Assembly (NCBI GenBank): GCA_027452245.1
Contig: DAIDGW010000249.1
Location: forward strand, 1-64,000
Origin: Acidobacteriaceae bacterium
GTDB lineage: Bacteria > Acidobacteriota > Terriglobia > Terriglobales > Acidobacteriaceae
Direction of reading: 5' to 3'
Length of the DNA: 64,000 nucleotides
Part shown: positions 1-9,919 of the stretch, one piece after another
Layout of the letters: each line of letters opens with the position of its first letter
Position numbering within the stretch: the first letter of the stretch is position 1
Notes under the pieces: generated by a model
The model's database searches: none
Seen by the model: the letters and a program-made list of their open reading frames with translations, nothing else
Told to the model about the DNA's origin: nothing
Program-made: the position numbers and the translations under genes

Positions 1-737
1 GCTTCTTTCGGATTGTCGTGCACTTCCATGAAGACGCCGTCCACCCCGGCGGCAACCGCTGCGCGCGCTAGCAACGGGATGAACTCCGGCTGTCCGCCGC
101 TGGTCGCGGTATTGCCGTCGCTCTGCGCGGAAGGAAGCTGCACAGAATGCGTTGCGTCGAATACCACCGGCGCAAACTTCCGCATGATCGCCAGCGAGCG
201 CATATCGACGACGAGGTTGTTGTAGCCGAAACTTGCGCCACGTTCCGTGAGGAAGACTTGCGAGTTGCCGGCATCGCGGCATTTCTCGACTGCGTAGCGC
301 ATATCCAACGGAGACATGAACTGGCCTTTTTTTATATTTACCACGCGCCCGCTCAGGGCTGCGGCGACGATCAGATCGGTTTGCCGGCTGAGAAATGCGG
401 GGATCTGAATGACGTCCGCCACTTCGGCGACTTTGCTGACATCTTCGACCTGATGGACATCGGTGAGCACGGGAATGTTCAATTGCGCTTTGATGCGCTT
501 CAGAACGCGCAGGCCTTCTTTCAGCCCCGGACCGCGAAAGCTGCGAATCGATGTGCGATTGGCCTTGTCGTAGCTGGCTTTGAAGATGAACGGGAAATCG
601 AGCGAGCGAGCGACGCCCTTGATGATCTCGGCCATGCGAATGGCGTGATCTTCATTTTCAATGACACACGGCCCGGCAATCAGGAAAAGATTCCCTGCTC
701 CGACGCGCACATCGCCGACTTGAAAGATGGAAGTCAT
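1..737 (-). CDS. kdsA: 3-deoxy-8-phosphooctulonate synthase (KdsA), 3' end outside window
   Basis: KdsA condenses phosphoenolpyruvate with arabinose-5-phosphate to make KDO-8-phosphate, the first committed step of the KDO sugar of lipopolysaccharide, in the cytoplasm. Reading from the ATG at 737, the protein begins [16 protein letters not shown] and continues with [10 protein letters not shown], the family's N-terminal signature. At the window edge it reads [15 protein letters not shown], the C-terminal metal/substrate motif. About 245 residues are visible of the usual 275-285, so only the last few dozen are missing. It lies 15 bases downstream of a small gene that follows pyrG, so the three are probably cotranscribed. 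No clear Shine-Dalgarno precedes the ATG. KdsC and KdsD of the same pathway lie elsewhere in the window. Confidence 0.95.
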   Translation of the reverse strand, partial: MTSIFQVGDVRVGAGNLFLIAGPCVIENEDHAIRMAEIIKGVARSLDFPFIFKASYDKANRTSIRSFRGPGLKEGLRVLKRIKAQLNIPVLTDVHQVEDVSKVAEVADVIQIPAFLSRQTDLIVAAALSGRVVNIKKGQFMSPLDMRYAVEKCRDAGNSQVFLTERGASFGYNNLVVDMRSLAIMRKFAPVVFDATHSVQLPSAQSDGNTATSGGQPEFIPLLARAAVAAGVDGVFMEVHDNPKE

Positions 738-752
738 TTCAACTGGAGTAAC

Positions 753-1010
753 TCATTGCAAGGGCAAAGGATTAACCGGTTGAATATTAAACTTGCCATT
801 CCTATTATCCACACTCACTACGGTGCCTTTCTCTATCCGCAACATACCGGAGAGCCATTCCGGGATTTCTATTATCAAGTACTCTCCCTCCACTTTCGAG
901 ATGCCTTTCGAGCAGTCAATGAACTGATCGCCACCAGCTTCAAGTGGAATCCGAAGGATAAGCGTTCCGTCTCTCTTCTCTACCGGACCTGATAATGAAG
1001 TTACCTCCAC
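753..1010 (-). CDS. Small conserved-looking protein of unknown function between pyrG and kdsA (85 aa)
   Basis: This frame fills the gap between pyrG and kdsA. It reads VEVTSLSGPVEKRDGTLILR, then a regular beta-rich pattern with GGDQFIDC, IEIPEWLSGMLRI and VVSVDNRNGKFNI. The composition is protein-like and unlike random translation. The start chosen is GTG at 1010, four bases after the pyrG stop, which suggests translational coupling. A GGAGG lies just inside this start and points to no in-frame start codon downstream, so the start is uncertain. No domain was recognised; the pattern resembles a small beta-barrel or AbrB-like regulatory fold, but that is a guess. Position inside a pyrG-kdsA transcript suggests a link to nucleotide or envelope precursor supply. 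Confidence 0.6.
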   Translation of the reverse strand: MEVTSLSGPVEKRDGTLILRIPLEAGGDQFIDCSKGISKVEGEYLIIEIPEWLSGMLRIEKGTVVSVDNRNGKFNIQPVNPLPLQ

Positions 1011-1014
1011 TTGG

Positions 1015-2700
<1,686 letters not shown>

Positions 2701-2848
2701 CTAAATTTTGATTGGAAAATTGTGCAGGTGGCGTGCACGATCAATTATGACAGAAACCGCTGTGGAAAGAACAGATCGAATTCCGCTTTCCGTTGCGCCG
2801 TTCTCCCAGCCGATTCTGGGGTATATTCCTGAGCGGGGTAAGCAGGCC

Positions 2849-3274
2849 ATGGAACAGCGTTTGAGCATCGTGACACTTGGCGTAACAGACCTCAAGCGTA
2901 GCAAAGATTTCTTCGAGCGCTTGGGATGGAAGCCATCGTCGGCCAGTTCGTCCGATATCGTCTTCTTCCAAGCGGGCAGCATGGCGCTGGCGCTTTTTCC
3001 GTGGCACGAACTCGCAAAGGATGCCAATGTCCCCGAAAGCGGAGACGGTTTCCGAAGAATCTCATTCGCCTATAATGTGCGCACCCGGAACGAAGTCGAT
3101 TCTGTACTCGCCGAGGCTCGATCGGCGGGCGCCCGCATTGTAAAGCCAGCGCAGGAGGCCTTCTGGGGCGGATATTCGGGATACTTCGCCGATCTGGATG
3201 ATTTCTTGTGGGAGGTGGCATGGAATCCATTCTTCCCCATCGGTGAGGATGGAGCCATCCATCTTCCCGGTTAA
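2849..3274 (+). CDS. VOC (glyoxalase/bleomycin resistance) family protein
   Basis: This 141-residue protein has the vicinal-oxygen-chelate fold pattern of two beta-alpha-beta-beta-beta modules. It starts MEQRLSIVTLGVTDLKRSKD, the classic first module, followed by FFERLGWKP. The second module ends GYSGYFADLDDFLWEVAWNP, the usual last-strand motif. Members include glyoxalases, dioxygenases and drug-binding proteins, and the substrate cannot be told from sequence. The metal-ligand pattern is incomplete by eye: the C-terminal Glu (in WEVAW) is present but an N-terminal His is not obvious, so it may bind without catalysing. The ATG at 2849 was chosen because homologous sequence begins there. The frame remains open upstream to 2708 without family resemblance. 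It is divergent from pyrG. Confidence 0.85.
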   Translation: MEQRLSIVTLGVTDLKRSKDFFERLGWKPSSASSSDIVFFQAGSMALALFPWHELAKDANVPESGDGFRRISFAYNVRTRNEVDSVLAEARSAGARIVKPAQEAFWGGYSGYFADLDDFLWEVAWNPFFPIGEDGAIHLPG

Positions 3275-3316
3275 TTTGGACGCAAATCGAGCGAAATCTA
3301 AACGCGTTCTGACGCG

Positions 3317-3345
3317 TTGACTATCTCTTCATGGTCAGCGAGAAT
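3317..3345 (+). promoter_or_regulatory. Likely sigma-70-type promoter of tRNA-Ala
   Basis: TTGACT at 3317-3322 is followed after 17 bases by GAGAAT at 3340-3345. The -35 matches the consensus at five of six bases and the -10 at four of six, with ideal spacing. Transcription would begin near 3353, giving a short 5' leader before the tRNA at 3390. Two ACGCGTT copies sit just upstream (3302-3318). Confidence 0.45.
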
Positions 3346-3389
3346 GATTGAGGTGTCCGCAACGGGCACGGTTCTGTTCCCTGATCAGT

Positions 3390-3465
3390 GGGCCTGTGGC
3401 GCAGCTGGGAGCGCGCTTCCATGGCATGGAAGAGGTCGTCGGTTCGATCCCGACCAGGTCCACCA
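3390..3465 (+). tRNA. tRNA-Ala, anticodon GGC, CCA encoded
   Basis: The 76 bases fold as a complete cloverleaf. The acceptor stem pairs GGGCCTG with CAGGTCC (one G-U pair). The D stem is GCGC/GCGC. The anticodon stem CTTCC/GGAAG encloses the 7-base loop ATGGCAT with U33 and anticodon GGC. The variable region is AGGTC. The T arm is GTCGG-TTCGATC-CCGAC. The discriminator is A and the 3' CCA is encoded. The anticodon reads GCC and GCU alanine codons. Its 3' part is repeated at 3728-3792 and 7016-7062, and a GIY-YIG gene starts 14 bases after its CCA. Confidence 0.95.
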
Positions 3466-3479
3466 AAGATCCCAGTTTT

Positions 3480-3737
3480 ATGCCGTTCGTTTACATTCTT
3501 CAGAGTGATACTACGGGACGCTTTTATATTGGGTGCGCCGAAGATCCACAAGCACGCCTGGTGGAGCACAACCGCGGCCAGACGATCTCAACGCGCGGCC
3601 GTGGACCGTGGAGGTTAGCGTATCAGGAGAACTTTGAAACCCTGCCGGAGGCAAGGCGCCGGGAAAGTCTGCTGAAGAGTTGGAAGTCACATCGGTCCAT
3701 TCAGGAATTGATTGATTCCTCTAAGCAGCGCAGCTGA
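3480..3737 (+). CDS. Small GIY-YIG domain endonuclease-like protein (85 aa)
   Basis: The protein starts MPFVYILQSDTTGRFYIGCA, giving the VYI...YIG pair (residues 4-6 and 16-18) that names the fold, followed by ARLVEHNRG with the conserved Arg and His. EARRRESLLKSWK later matches the helix that carries the catalytic Glu. Stand-alone GIY-YIG proteins of about 80-100 aa are usually assigned to the UPF0213/YhbQ group; their role is poorly defined, though the fold is that of a DNA nuclease. The gene begins 14 bases after the tRNA CCA with no clear Shine-Dalgarno. Its stop codon TGA (3735-3737) lies inside the D-arm of a decayed tRNA copy. It may be cotranscribed with the tRNA. Confidence 0.85.
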   Translation: MPFVYILQSDTTGRFYIGCAEDPQARLVEHNRGQTISTRGRGPWRLAYQENFETLPEARRRESLLKSWKSHRSIQELIDSSKQRS

Positions 3738-3792
3738 GCGCGCCCCGGCGTAGCCGGGGAGGTCGTCGGTTCGATCCCGACCAGGTCCACCA
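3728..3792 (+). pseudogene. Decayed tRNA-Ala copy (D-arm to CCA), possible attachment-site duplicate
   Basis: From GCGCAGCT at 3728 onward the sequence follows the tRNA-Ala plan: D-arm GCGC/GCGC with a loop shortened by two G's, an anticodon arm CCCCG/CGGGG, then 35 bases (3759-3793) identical to 3432-3466 of the intact gene through the encoded CCA. The 5' acceptor strand is absent: 3719-3725 cannot pair with CAGGTCC. The anticodon loop GCGTAGC lacks U33 and would close into a longer stem. It is therefore not a working tRNA. The GIY-YIG stop codon lies within it. Confidence 0.8.
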
Positions 3793-3882
3793 ATTCTCCA
3801 CTCATCGCCTGTGTCAGCGCCCTTCCGTTGACTTCCGGCCGCAGCGTCCCTAAACTGGGCAGCCAGTACGTGCACGCCGCTG

Positions 3883-6879
3883 ATGATCGACCAGACTATC
3901 TCCCACTATCGCATTGTCGGAAAGCTCGGCGGGGGTGGAATGGGTGTCGTCTATAAGGCGGAAGACACCGACCTCGACCGCTTCGTCGCGCTCAAGTTTC
4001 TACCCGATGATGTCGCGCACGACCCGCAGGCACTCAGCCGATTCCAGCGCGAGGCCAAGGCTGCCTCGGCGCTGAACCACCCAAACATCTGCACCATTTA
4101 CGAGATAGGCAAGCACAATGGCCAGCCCTTCATCGTCATGGAATTTTTGGATGGCATGACCCTGAAGCATCGCATCGGCAGCCGTCCGATGGAAACAGAA
4201 TTGATTCTCTCTCTGGCCATCGAGATTGCCGATGCACTCGATGCCGCCCACGCCAAGGGAATCGTTCACCGCGACATCAAGCCCGCGAACATTTTCGTTA
4301 CGGAGCGCGGACACGCGAAGATTCTCGACTTCGGCTTGGCGAAAGTCGCTCTGGCGGGCGGTTCTTCGAGCAAGATCGAGGCTCTCAACACCCAGACCGT
4401 CGACGAACAGCATTTGACGAGCCCGGGGACGATGGTGGGAACGGTTGCCTACATGTCCCCCGAACAAGCCAAAGGCAAGGAACTGGACGCTCGCACCGAT
4501 CTGTTCTCGTTCGGTGCTGTGCTGTACGAGATGACGACAGGGTCGTTGCCCTTTCACGGCGAGACCTCTGCATTGGTTTTCGACGCGATCCTGCACGCCG
4601 ATCCTCCTCCCGCGATCCGTTTCAACCGCGAGGTCCCTCCCAAGCTGGAAGACATTATCAACAAGGCGCTGGAGAAAGACCGCAACCTGCGCTACCAAAG
4701 CGCAGCCGACATGCGCACCGACTTGCAACGGCTGAAACGGGATTCGGATACCGGCCGCGTGCGAACGGTTAGTTCGGGTTCGGTGCCCGCGGCGCAGGAA
4801 AGTGGATCGCAGCCAAAAGTCCAGGTATCGGTGCCCGCATCGGGTTCCACACCGAATGCAACAACACAGCCATCTTCGGGCACAGTGAAATTAGCTGAAG
4901 TTCCTGCAGTTGCGAAGACGAGCCTCTGGAAAATCGCGGCTCCAGCCCTTATTGGCGTTGCTTTGATCGGTGGTGGCCTTTACTACCGCTCACATGCTGC
5001 CAAGCCGCTGACCGAGAAAGACACCATCGTCCTCGCGGACTTCGAGAACAAAACCGGCGATGCGGTGTTCGACGACACGCTCAAGACGGCGCTCAGCGTT
5101 TCGTTGAACCAGTCGCCCTTTCTGAACGTTCTCCCCGACAGCAAGGTTGCAAAGACGCTGAAGCTAATGGAGAAGCCGCCCGAAACCAGGCTGACTCCCG
5201 ACATAGCCCGCGAGCTTTGCCAGCGGGCGGACAGCAAGGCTTACATTGCTGGATCCATCGCCAGTTTGGGCAGCCAGTACGTGCTGGGACTAAAGGTGGT
5301 GAATTGCCAGAGCGGAGACCCGCTGGCGCAGGAACAGGTCACGGTTGCTTCTAAGGAGAAAGTGCTGGATGCGCTCGGCGAAGTGGCATCGAAGCTGCGC
5401 GGGGAATTGGGCGAGTCGCTGGCCTCGGTGCAGAAATTCAATGTGCCGCTTGACGAGGCGACCACCTCGTCACTCGAAGCCCTGCAGGCGTACACAATAG
5501 GCAGAAAGATTCGCAACGCACAAGGCGAAGAAGGCGCAGCTCTGCCTTACCTGCAGCGCGCCATCGAGCTCGACCCGAACTTCGCCTCGGGGTACCTGAC
5601 ACTTGGAACTTCTTACGAGAATCTGGGCCAGACGGCGCGCGCCGCCGAGTACTTCACCAAAGCATTCCAACTGAAAGATCATGCCAGCGAACGCGAAAAG
5701 CTCTCCATCACCTCTCAGTACTACTTTTACGTGACTGGCCAACTGGATCAAGCCGCGCAAACGGAGCATGAGATACTTGTGAGTTACCCACGGGATGGCG
5801 CGGAGGTTAATAGTCTCGGCATCGTCTACTTGGCACAGGGAGAGATCGACAAGGCGGCGGATCAGTTCCGCGAATGTTTGCGATTAATGCCCGAAATTGC
5901 GGCCGGATACGTAAATCTTGCTAACGCCCTGCTTGGCTTGCAGCGTTTGGACGACGCGCGGCAGGCGATTGAACAGGCCCATGCGCGAAAGTTGGATCAG
6001 TTCCCGCTTCGAAACGACCTGTACGCGATATACTTTCTGCGCGGCGACTCTTCCGGTATGGCAGAGCAGCTGAAGTGGTTCGAAGGCAAACCGGAAGAAA
6101 ACGACGGGCTCTCGCTGGCATCCGACACCGAAGCATACGCCGGTCATTTAAGCAAAGCGCGGGAACTGACCCGGCGGTCTGTGGATTCCGCAATCCGCGC
6201 CGACAGCAAGGAGAATGGAGCAGTCTACCTGGCCATTGCCGCGCAGCGGGAAGCCGTTTTCGGCTATCCGGCACAAGCGAAACAAGAAGCGGCAGAAGCC
6301 TTGAAGCTCTATCCCGCGAGCCAGGGAGTTGAAGTCGAAGCCGCGCTGGCTTACGCCCTGGCAGGTGACACTACACGCGCCGAATCACTCATACAAGATC
6401 TCAACCAGCGCTATCCTCTAGACACACAAGTTCAGTCTTTGTGGCTTACCGCGATCCGCGGGCAACTGGCACTCAACCGCAAGAACGCACCCGAGGCAAT
6501 CAAGGACTTGGCACCCGCTGCGCCGCCGATTGAATTCGGGACGATTGCGTTTACGAATACCCTATCCTGCCTCTATCCCACCTATGTTCGAGGCGAGGCA
6601 TATTTGGCAGCCGGACAAGGCAAAGAGGCTGCCGCCGAGTTCCAGAAGGTCCTCGATCACAGCGGCATCGTCTGGAATTGCTGGACGGGCGCGTTAGCGC
6701 ACCTGGGCGTGGCTCGCGCGAACGCACTTGAAGCGAAAAACTCGCAGGGCGCGGACGCAGACGCCGCCCGTGTACGCGCCCTCGCTGCTTACAAAGACTT
6801 TCTCACCCTCTGGAAAGATGCCGACGCGGACATCCCTATTCTGAAGCAAGCCAAAGCCGAGTACGCAAAGCTGCAGTAA
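3883..6879 (+). CDS. Transmembrane Ser/Thr protein kinase with C-terminal TPR region (998 aa)
   Basis: This is a PknB-type receptor kinase. The cytoplasmic kinase domain (about residues 9-275) has the glycine loop [14 protein letters not shown] (13-26), Lys38 in [14 protein letters not shown] (129-136), DFG (149-151) and an SPEQAKG activation-segment end, so it should be active. A Ser/Thr/Pro-rich linker leads to one membrane helix at about 348-368 ([18 protein letters not shown]). The remaining 630 residues would be periplasmic and carry tetratricopeptide-like repeats, for example [20 protein letters not shown]. Acidobacteria carry many such kinases. The gene is alone between two tRNA-Ala 3' fragments (3792 and 7016), which suggests it arrived as a cassette. 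Its target is unknown. Confidence 0.92.
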   Translation: MIDQTISHYRIVGKLGGGGMGVVYKAEDTDLDRFVALKFLPDDVAHDPQALSRFQREAKAASALNHPNICTIYEIGKHNGQPFIVMEFLDGMTLKHRIGSRPMETELILSLAIEIADALDAAHAKGIVHRDIKPANIFVTERGHAKILDFGLAKVALAGGSSSKIEALNTQTVDEQHLTSPGTMVGTVAYMSPEQAKGKELDARTDLFSFGAVLYEMTTGSLPFHGETSALVFDAILHADPPPAIRFNREVPPKLEDIINKALEKDRNLRYQSAADMRTDLQRLKRDSDTGRVRTVSSGSVPAAQESGSQPKVQVSVPASGSTPNATTQPSSGTVKLAEVPAVAKTSLWKIAAPALIGVALIGGGLYYRSHAAKPLTEKDTIVLADFENKTGDAVFDDTLKTALSVSLNQSPFLNVLPDSKVAKTLKLMEKPPETRLTPDIARELCQRADSKAYIAGSIASLGSQYVLGLKVVNCQSGDPLAQEQVTVASKEKVLDALGEVASKLRGELGESLASVQKFNVPLDEATTSSLEALQAYTIGRKIRNAQGEEGAALPYLQRAIELDPNFASGYLTLGTSYENLGQTARAAEYFTKAFQLKDHASEREKLSITSQYYFYVTGQLDQAAQTEHEILVSYPRDGAEVNSLGIVYLAQGEIDKAADQFRECLRLMPEIAAGYVNLANALLGLQRLDDARQAIEQAHARKLDQFPLRNDLYAIYFLRGDSSGMAEQLKWFEGKPEENDGLSLASDTEAYAGHLSKARELTRRSVDSAIRADSKENGAVYLAIAAQREAVFGYPAQAKQEAAEALKLYPASQGVEVEAALAYALAGDTTRAESLIQDLNQRYPLDTQVQSLWLTAIRGQLALNRKNAPEAIKDLAPAAPPIEFGTIAFTNTLSCLYPTYVRGEAYLAAGQGKEAAAEFQKVLDHSGIVWNCWTGALAHLGVARANALEAKNSQGADADAARVRALAAYKDFLTLWKDADADIPILKQAKAEYAKLQ

Positions 6880-6961
6880 GCAAGACCCGTGGCGAAATAA
6901 AATTCGGGCAACCTGCACTGCTTACCTGTCAGTTCCAACCAGTATTTACGATACGAGAACC

Positions 6962-7002
6962 CAAAAAGACCGCTCTCTGCCGCAGTAGGTTTTTGGTTTT
7001 TC
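6962..7002 (+). terminator. Possible weak terminator after the kinase gene
   Basis: CCAAAAAGACC at 6962-6972 can pair, with a two-base bulge, with GGTTTTTGG at about 6988-6996, and a further run of T's follows. The stem is AT-rich and the loop long, so this is a weak candidate. Confidence 0.25.
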
Positions 7003-7015
7003 TAATACGAGGTTA

Positions 7016-7062
7016 ATGGCACGGAAAAGGTCGTCGGTTCGATCCCGACCAGGTCCACCAAA
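7016..7062 (+). repeat. Third copy of the tRNA-Ala 3' half (anticodon loop to CCA), att-like
   Basis: ATGGCA at 7016 begins 47 bases that match 3421-3467 of the intact tRNA-Ala, with two differences by eye, running from inside the anticodon loop through the T arm, acceptor 3' strand and CCA. There is no D-arm or 5' acceptor strand before it, so it is not a gene. A break point in the anticodon loop is the classic crossover site of tyrosine integrases that use tRNA genes. No integrase is visible nearby. Confidence 0.8.
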
Positions 7063-7219
7063 TCCCTTTCCGCGAGTCCGACACGACACAAGCCCTACCT
7101 GCCGTGACCCTGTTTGCACCAAAACCTTAGCTCTTCCCTCGAGAGCCAGCCTGAACCGATTTGCACAGTCCAGCCAATATCGTCACTTGCAGCGAATTGT
7201 ATAATGCCGCCCATCTCAA

Positions 7220-8424
7220 ATGAATCCTCAATCTGCCGAAGATCAAACGGTCAAATCACTTCCGCGCACGCAAGGCGAAGAGCACTTAGCGGGGGAGGAA
7301 CCGGTTTATCTGTCCGAACCGCCTTGCAGGGCAAACAGGTATAACAGAGAGCCTACACAACGAGAATTGCTGTTTCTCATCCTCCTGAGTGCTGCCGTCA
7401 TGTGGACTACGCTTTTTGCGCTGCACAAATCCAAGCAGGAGATTCTAGAATCTGGCGACAACTTTTCTTACCTTCAAGTAGCGCAATGCATTCTTCATTG
7501 GGACTTCCGTCACATGGTACTTCAGCAGTTCATGGGCTACTCCTATTTCATCGCTGGGCTATCCTTACTGCATCTTCCACCAATACTAAGTCTCTGGCTG
7601 ATTGCATTCGGCTCATCTTTACTGTCGGCGTGGTTGGCTGCACGGCTGCTCGGAACTTGGGTAGCTGCATATTTCGTTCTGACGAATTTTGCCTGGTTTC
7701 AACTCTCTTTTTTGGGGGGCTCGGAACCGTTGTGTGTTGCTTTGAGCCTCGGCGCGATGTTGGCTTTCCGCAAAAAGCTCATCTTCCTGGCGGCCTTGCT
7801 CGCCTCCCTGGCGGTTACCGTAAGGCCTCTGATGATTTGTACTCTTTGGGCATTGGAGTGGTATTGCTTTACCGGAAGCAGATCGTATCGTTCGTTGTTG
7901 CGCTCGCAACGGGATTAGCGGTTGGAATTGCTTATATTCTGCCGCTGAAAATCTATTTTGGTGACCCGTTCCTCACGGTTCACACTTACACGACGCGGGA
8001 TTACGGAGCCGCCCGAATTGTCGGTCCGCACGGGCATCTTTTTGGCTGGCCTTTTCACGGCATCGTGGCAGGTACCCTCGCCTATCCTGCTCCATGGACA
8101 AACCTGGTTTTGAGCTTCTTCTGGATTGGGTTGGTGCTAGCAGGGACGCTGATGATGCTGTCCCATCGATTTCGAAAATATGCGAAGGAATACCCGGCTG
8201 AAGCGGTTTTTTGCGGCTTTTATCTCCTTGCCATTTTCTCCTATGACTATTTGGTTTGGGCACGTGGATCTTTCATGCGGTTCTCGATTCCGGTGCTGCC
8301 ATTCATCTTCTTCGCCATGATCATCTTCTTGCCAAAGGATCGCCGGATTTTTTGGGCACTGAGTTTGGCGACGCCTGTGCTCTCCGCCATTTCCGAGGCA
8401 GGCGTCAGAAATGTGTTCAGGTGA
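7220..8424 (+). pseudogene. Frameshifted polytopic membrane protein, probably glycosyltransferase-like
   Basis: Two overlapping reading frames together give one hydrophobic protein of about 400 residues. The first part (to 7918) begins MNPQSAEDQTVKSLPR and has several membrane helices (LLFLILLSAAVMWTTLFAL; HLPPILSLWLIAFGSSLLSA). The second, in the frame one base back, resumes near 7855 as VVLLYRKQIVSFVVAL and runs through four or five more helices to 8424. The total of 1205 bases is one short of a multiple of three, as a single-base deletion would leave. The SGDNFSYLQVA motif after the first helix recalls the acidic loop of GT-C type glycosyltransferases. It may be a real pseudogene or a sequencing error. 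No slippery heptamer was seen at the junction. Confidence 0.7.
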
Positions 8425-8517
8425 TCCTGGAACCATTTGTTTGGCTAAGAAAAAACAGACGGATCATGCAGTCGAACCTATGCCCTCGCGGTGCATTTTT
8501 GGGATTGGTCGAATGAG

Positions 8518-8890
8518 TAGTCGGCGCATCGCGAGCGTCGTGGTAAGTGAAACGGGTACGCGGACTGTAGGCCATCGACGGCCATTCCAGTCCTCCGCTG
8601 TTTCCCCGGCTGGATTGCGTATGTTGTTTCCTCCGGAGGCCGTGGCGACGTCGTTAGGGCATCAACGTGACCACGAATGAGCTACTCTGCCCCTGAAACG
8701 CCCACGGTCACCTTCGCGTCCACATACTGGGGAGCCATGGTGATCGAGTATCCGTCTTGCCAGTTCTCGACCGTGGTCTTCCAGACAACTTTGCCATTGT
8801 CCTTGTTCAGCGCAACAATCGTGGCCTCGAGCCGCCCGAGAAACAACTGACCGCCTCCTTCAGCGACCCCACGGTTATTGTGACTACAGC
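8518..8890 (-). pseudogene. Relic of a PQQ-dependent alcohol dehydrogenase
   Basis: On the minus strand from about 8890 to 8685 the translation reads NRGVAEGGGQLFLGRLEA, ATIVALNKDNGKVVWKT and YSITMAPQYVDAKVTVGV, ending SGAE then a stop at 8682. This is the beta-propeller repeat region of quinoprotein (PQQ) alcohol dehydrogenases. Directly after the stop IRGHVDA resumes, as in the family, and beyond a deletion and a frame change GNSGGLEWPSMAYSPRT, another family motif, is recognisable at about 8590-8540. No start, no full propeller and no intact frame remain, so the gene is dead. It fills most of the gap between the frameshifted membrane gene and the M23 peptidase. Confidence 0.65.
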
Positions 8891-9007
8891 ATTAGTAACT
8901 TTCCTTCCAATCTGCCCGTTTTTCTGCCTTGGTTCTTGCTGGCCAAGCCTGTTCAATTAATGATCAAGAACTGCAGGAAAATAGTACTCAGGTGCTAGGC
9001 TAATGGG

Positions 9008-9919
9008 GTGAGTACCAACTCGTTCAGACATCTCCGCGATCTCCTCATCGTGATTGTTCTGCTTTCCAGCATTCATCCGAAGATTCAGGCCGCTACGTCC
9101 TGGAGCGTTCAAACGGAGCCGGCTCGGCTGGTCAACGGCGGACCTGTTCTGTTCCGAGTAAAGGCTCCGGCGCGATTGCAGTCGCTAACCGGATCATGGC
9201 TCGATCATCAACTGACTTTCAGCTTCGACCCTAAAACCGGGACGTGGTTTGTCCTGGCGGGCGTAAGCCTCGAAACAACACCAGGACCATATGCAATTGA
9301 ACTTGCCGGCGAGCGGGCGGCAAGATCGGGCAGCGCGCGTCTCACTTTCACTCACAAATTGCTGGTGGGAAGGGCAAAGTACCCGAAGATCAAAGTTCCT
9401 CTGTCGGTTGATACAAAGTTTACTGCTCCGACTCCGGAACAACTGCAACAGATTGATGAGGCCAAGAAGATCAAGCAAGATTATCTCAACCGGGTCACGC
9501 CAGAACGCGAATGGGCAGGCTCATTCATCACGCCGGTGAAGGCACCGCTTTCCGACGTATTCGGATCGCAACGCATCTTCAACAACAAGACGTCGAGCCC
9601 TCACCTGGGTCTCGACTTTCGCGTGCCGTCGGGAACTCCAGTGGGCGCCATGAATGATGGCATCGTACTCCTCGCACGCCCCCTATTCTTCGAGGGAAAT
9701 TTCGTTGTCATCGACCACGGACAAGGTCTCTTGAGCCTTTACCTGCATCTTTCTGATTTCAAGGTGAAGGAAGGAGAACAGGTAAAACGTGGGCAGGAAA
9801 TCGGTCTGAGCGGTGGCACGGGCCGTGCCACGGGTCCACATTTGCATGTTGCGATTCGATGGCAAGGCACTTACCTTGATCCTGCACGGCTGCTGCAACT
9901 CCGGCTACCAACCAGTTAA
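9008..9919 (+). CDS. Secreted M23 family metallopeptidase (LytM/lysostaphin type)
   Basis: M23 peptidases cut peptide cross-links of peptidoglycan, or act as inactive LytM regulators of amidases. The protein (303 aa) has a signal peptide (LLIVIVLLSSIHPKIQA) and an N-terminal beta-rich region. The LytM domain, from about residue 180, reads SPHLGLDFRVPSGTPVGAM with zinc ligands His and Asp, VIDHGQGLLSLYLHL, and GPHLHVAIRWQG with the HxH motif. All catalytic residues appear present, so it should be active in the periplasm. The start is GTG at 9008, placed just before the signal peptide; the ATG at 9003 is out of frame. It is convergent with the sigma-54 activator gene. Confidence 0.92.
   Translation: MSTNSFRHLRDLLIVIVLLSSIHPKIQAATSWSVQTEPARLVNGGPVLFRVKAPARLQSLTGSWLDHQLTFSFDPKTGTWFVLAGVSLETTPGPYAIELAGERAARSGSARLTFTHKLLVGRAKYPKIKVPLSVDTKFTAPTPEQLQQIDEAKKIKQDYLNRVTPEREWAGSFITPVKAPLSDVFGSQRIFNNKTSSPHLGLDFRVPSGTPVGAMNDGIVLLARPLFFEGNFVVIDHGQGLLSLYLHLSDFKVKEGEQVKRGQEIGLSGGTGRATGPHLHVAIRWQGTYLDPARLLQLRLPTS

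Noticed and set aside
147-992. 281-residue plus-strand open frame at the left edge
   Set aside because: It is antisense to kdsA and the small gene; the minus-strand translations match known or protein-like sequence.
3728-3792. Second functional tRNA with a GTA-like anticodon
   Set aside because: No 5' acceptor strand, no U33 and a shortened D-loop; it cannot form a working tRNA.
3421-7062. CRISPR array from the repeated tRNA 3' ends
   Set aside because: Only three copies with spacings of hundreds to thousands of bases, and the repeat is clearly tRNA.
7840-7880. Programmed frameshift in the membrane protein
   Set aside because: No slippery heptamer or downstream structure was seen; a one-base deletion is simpler.
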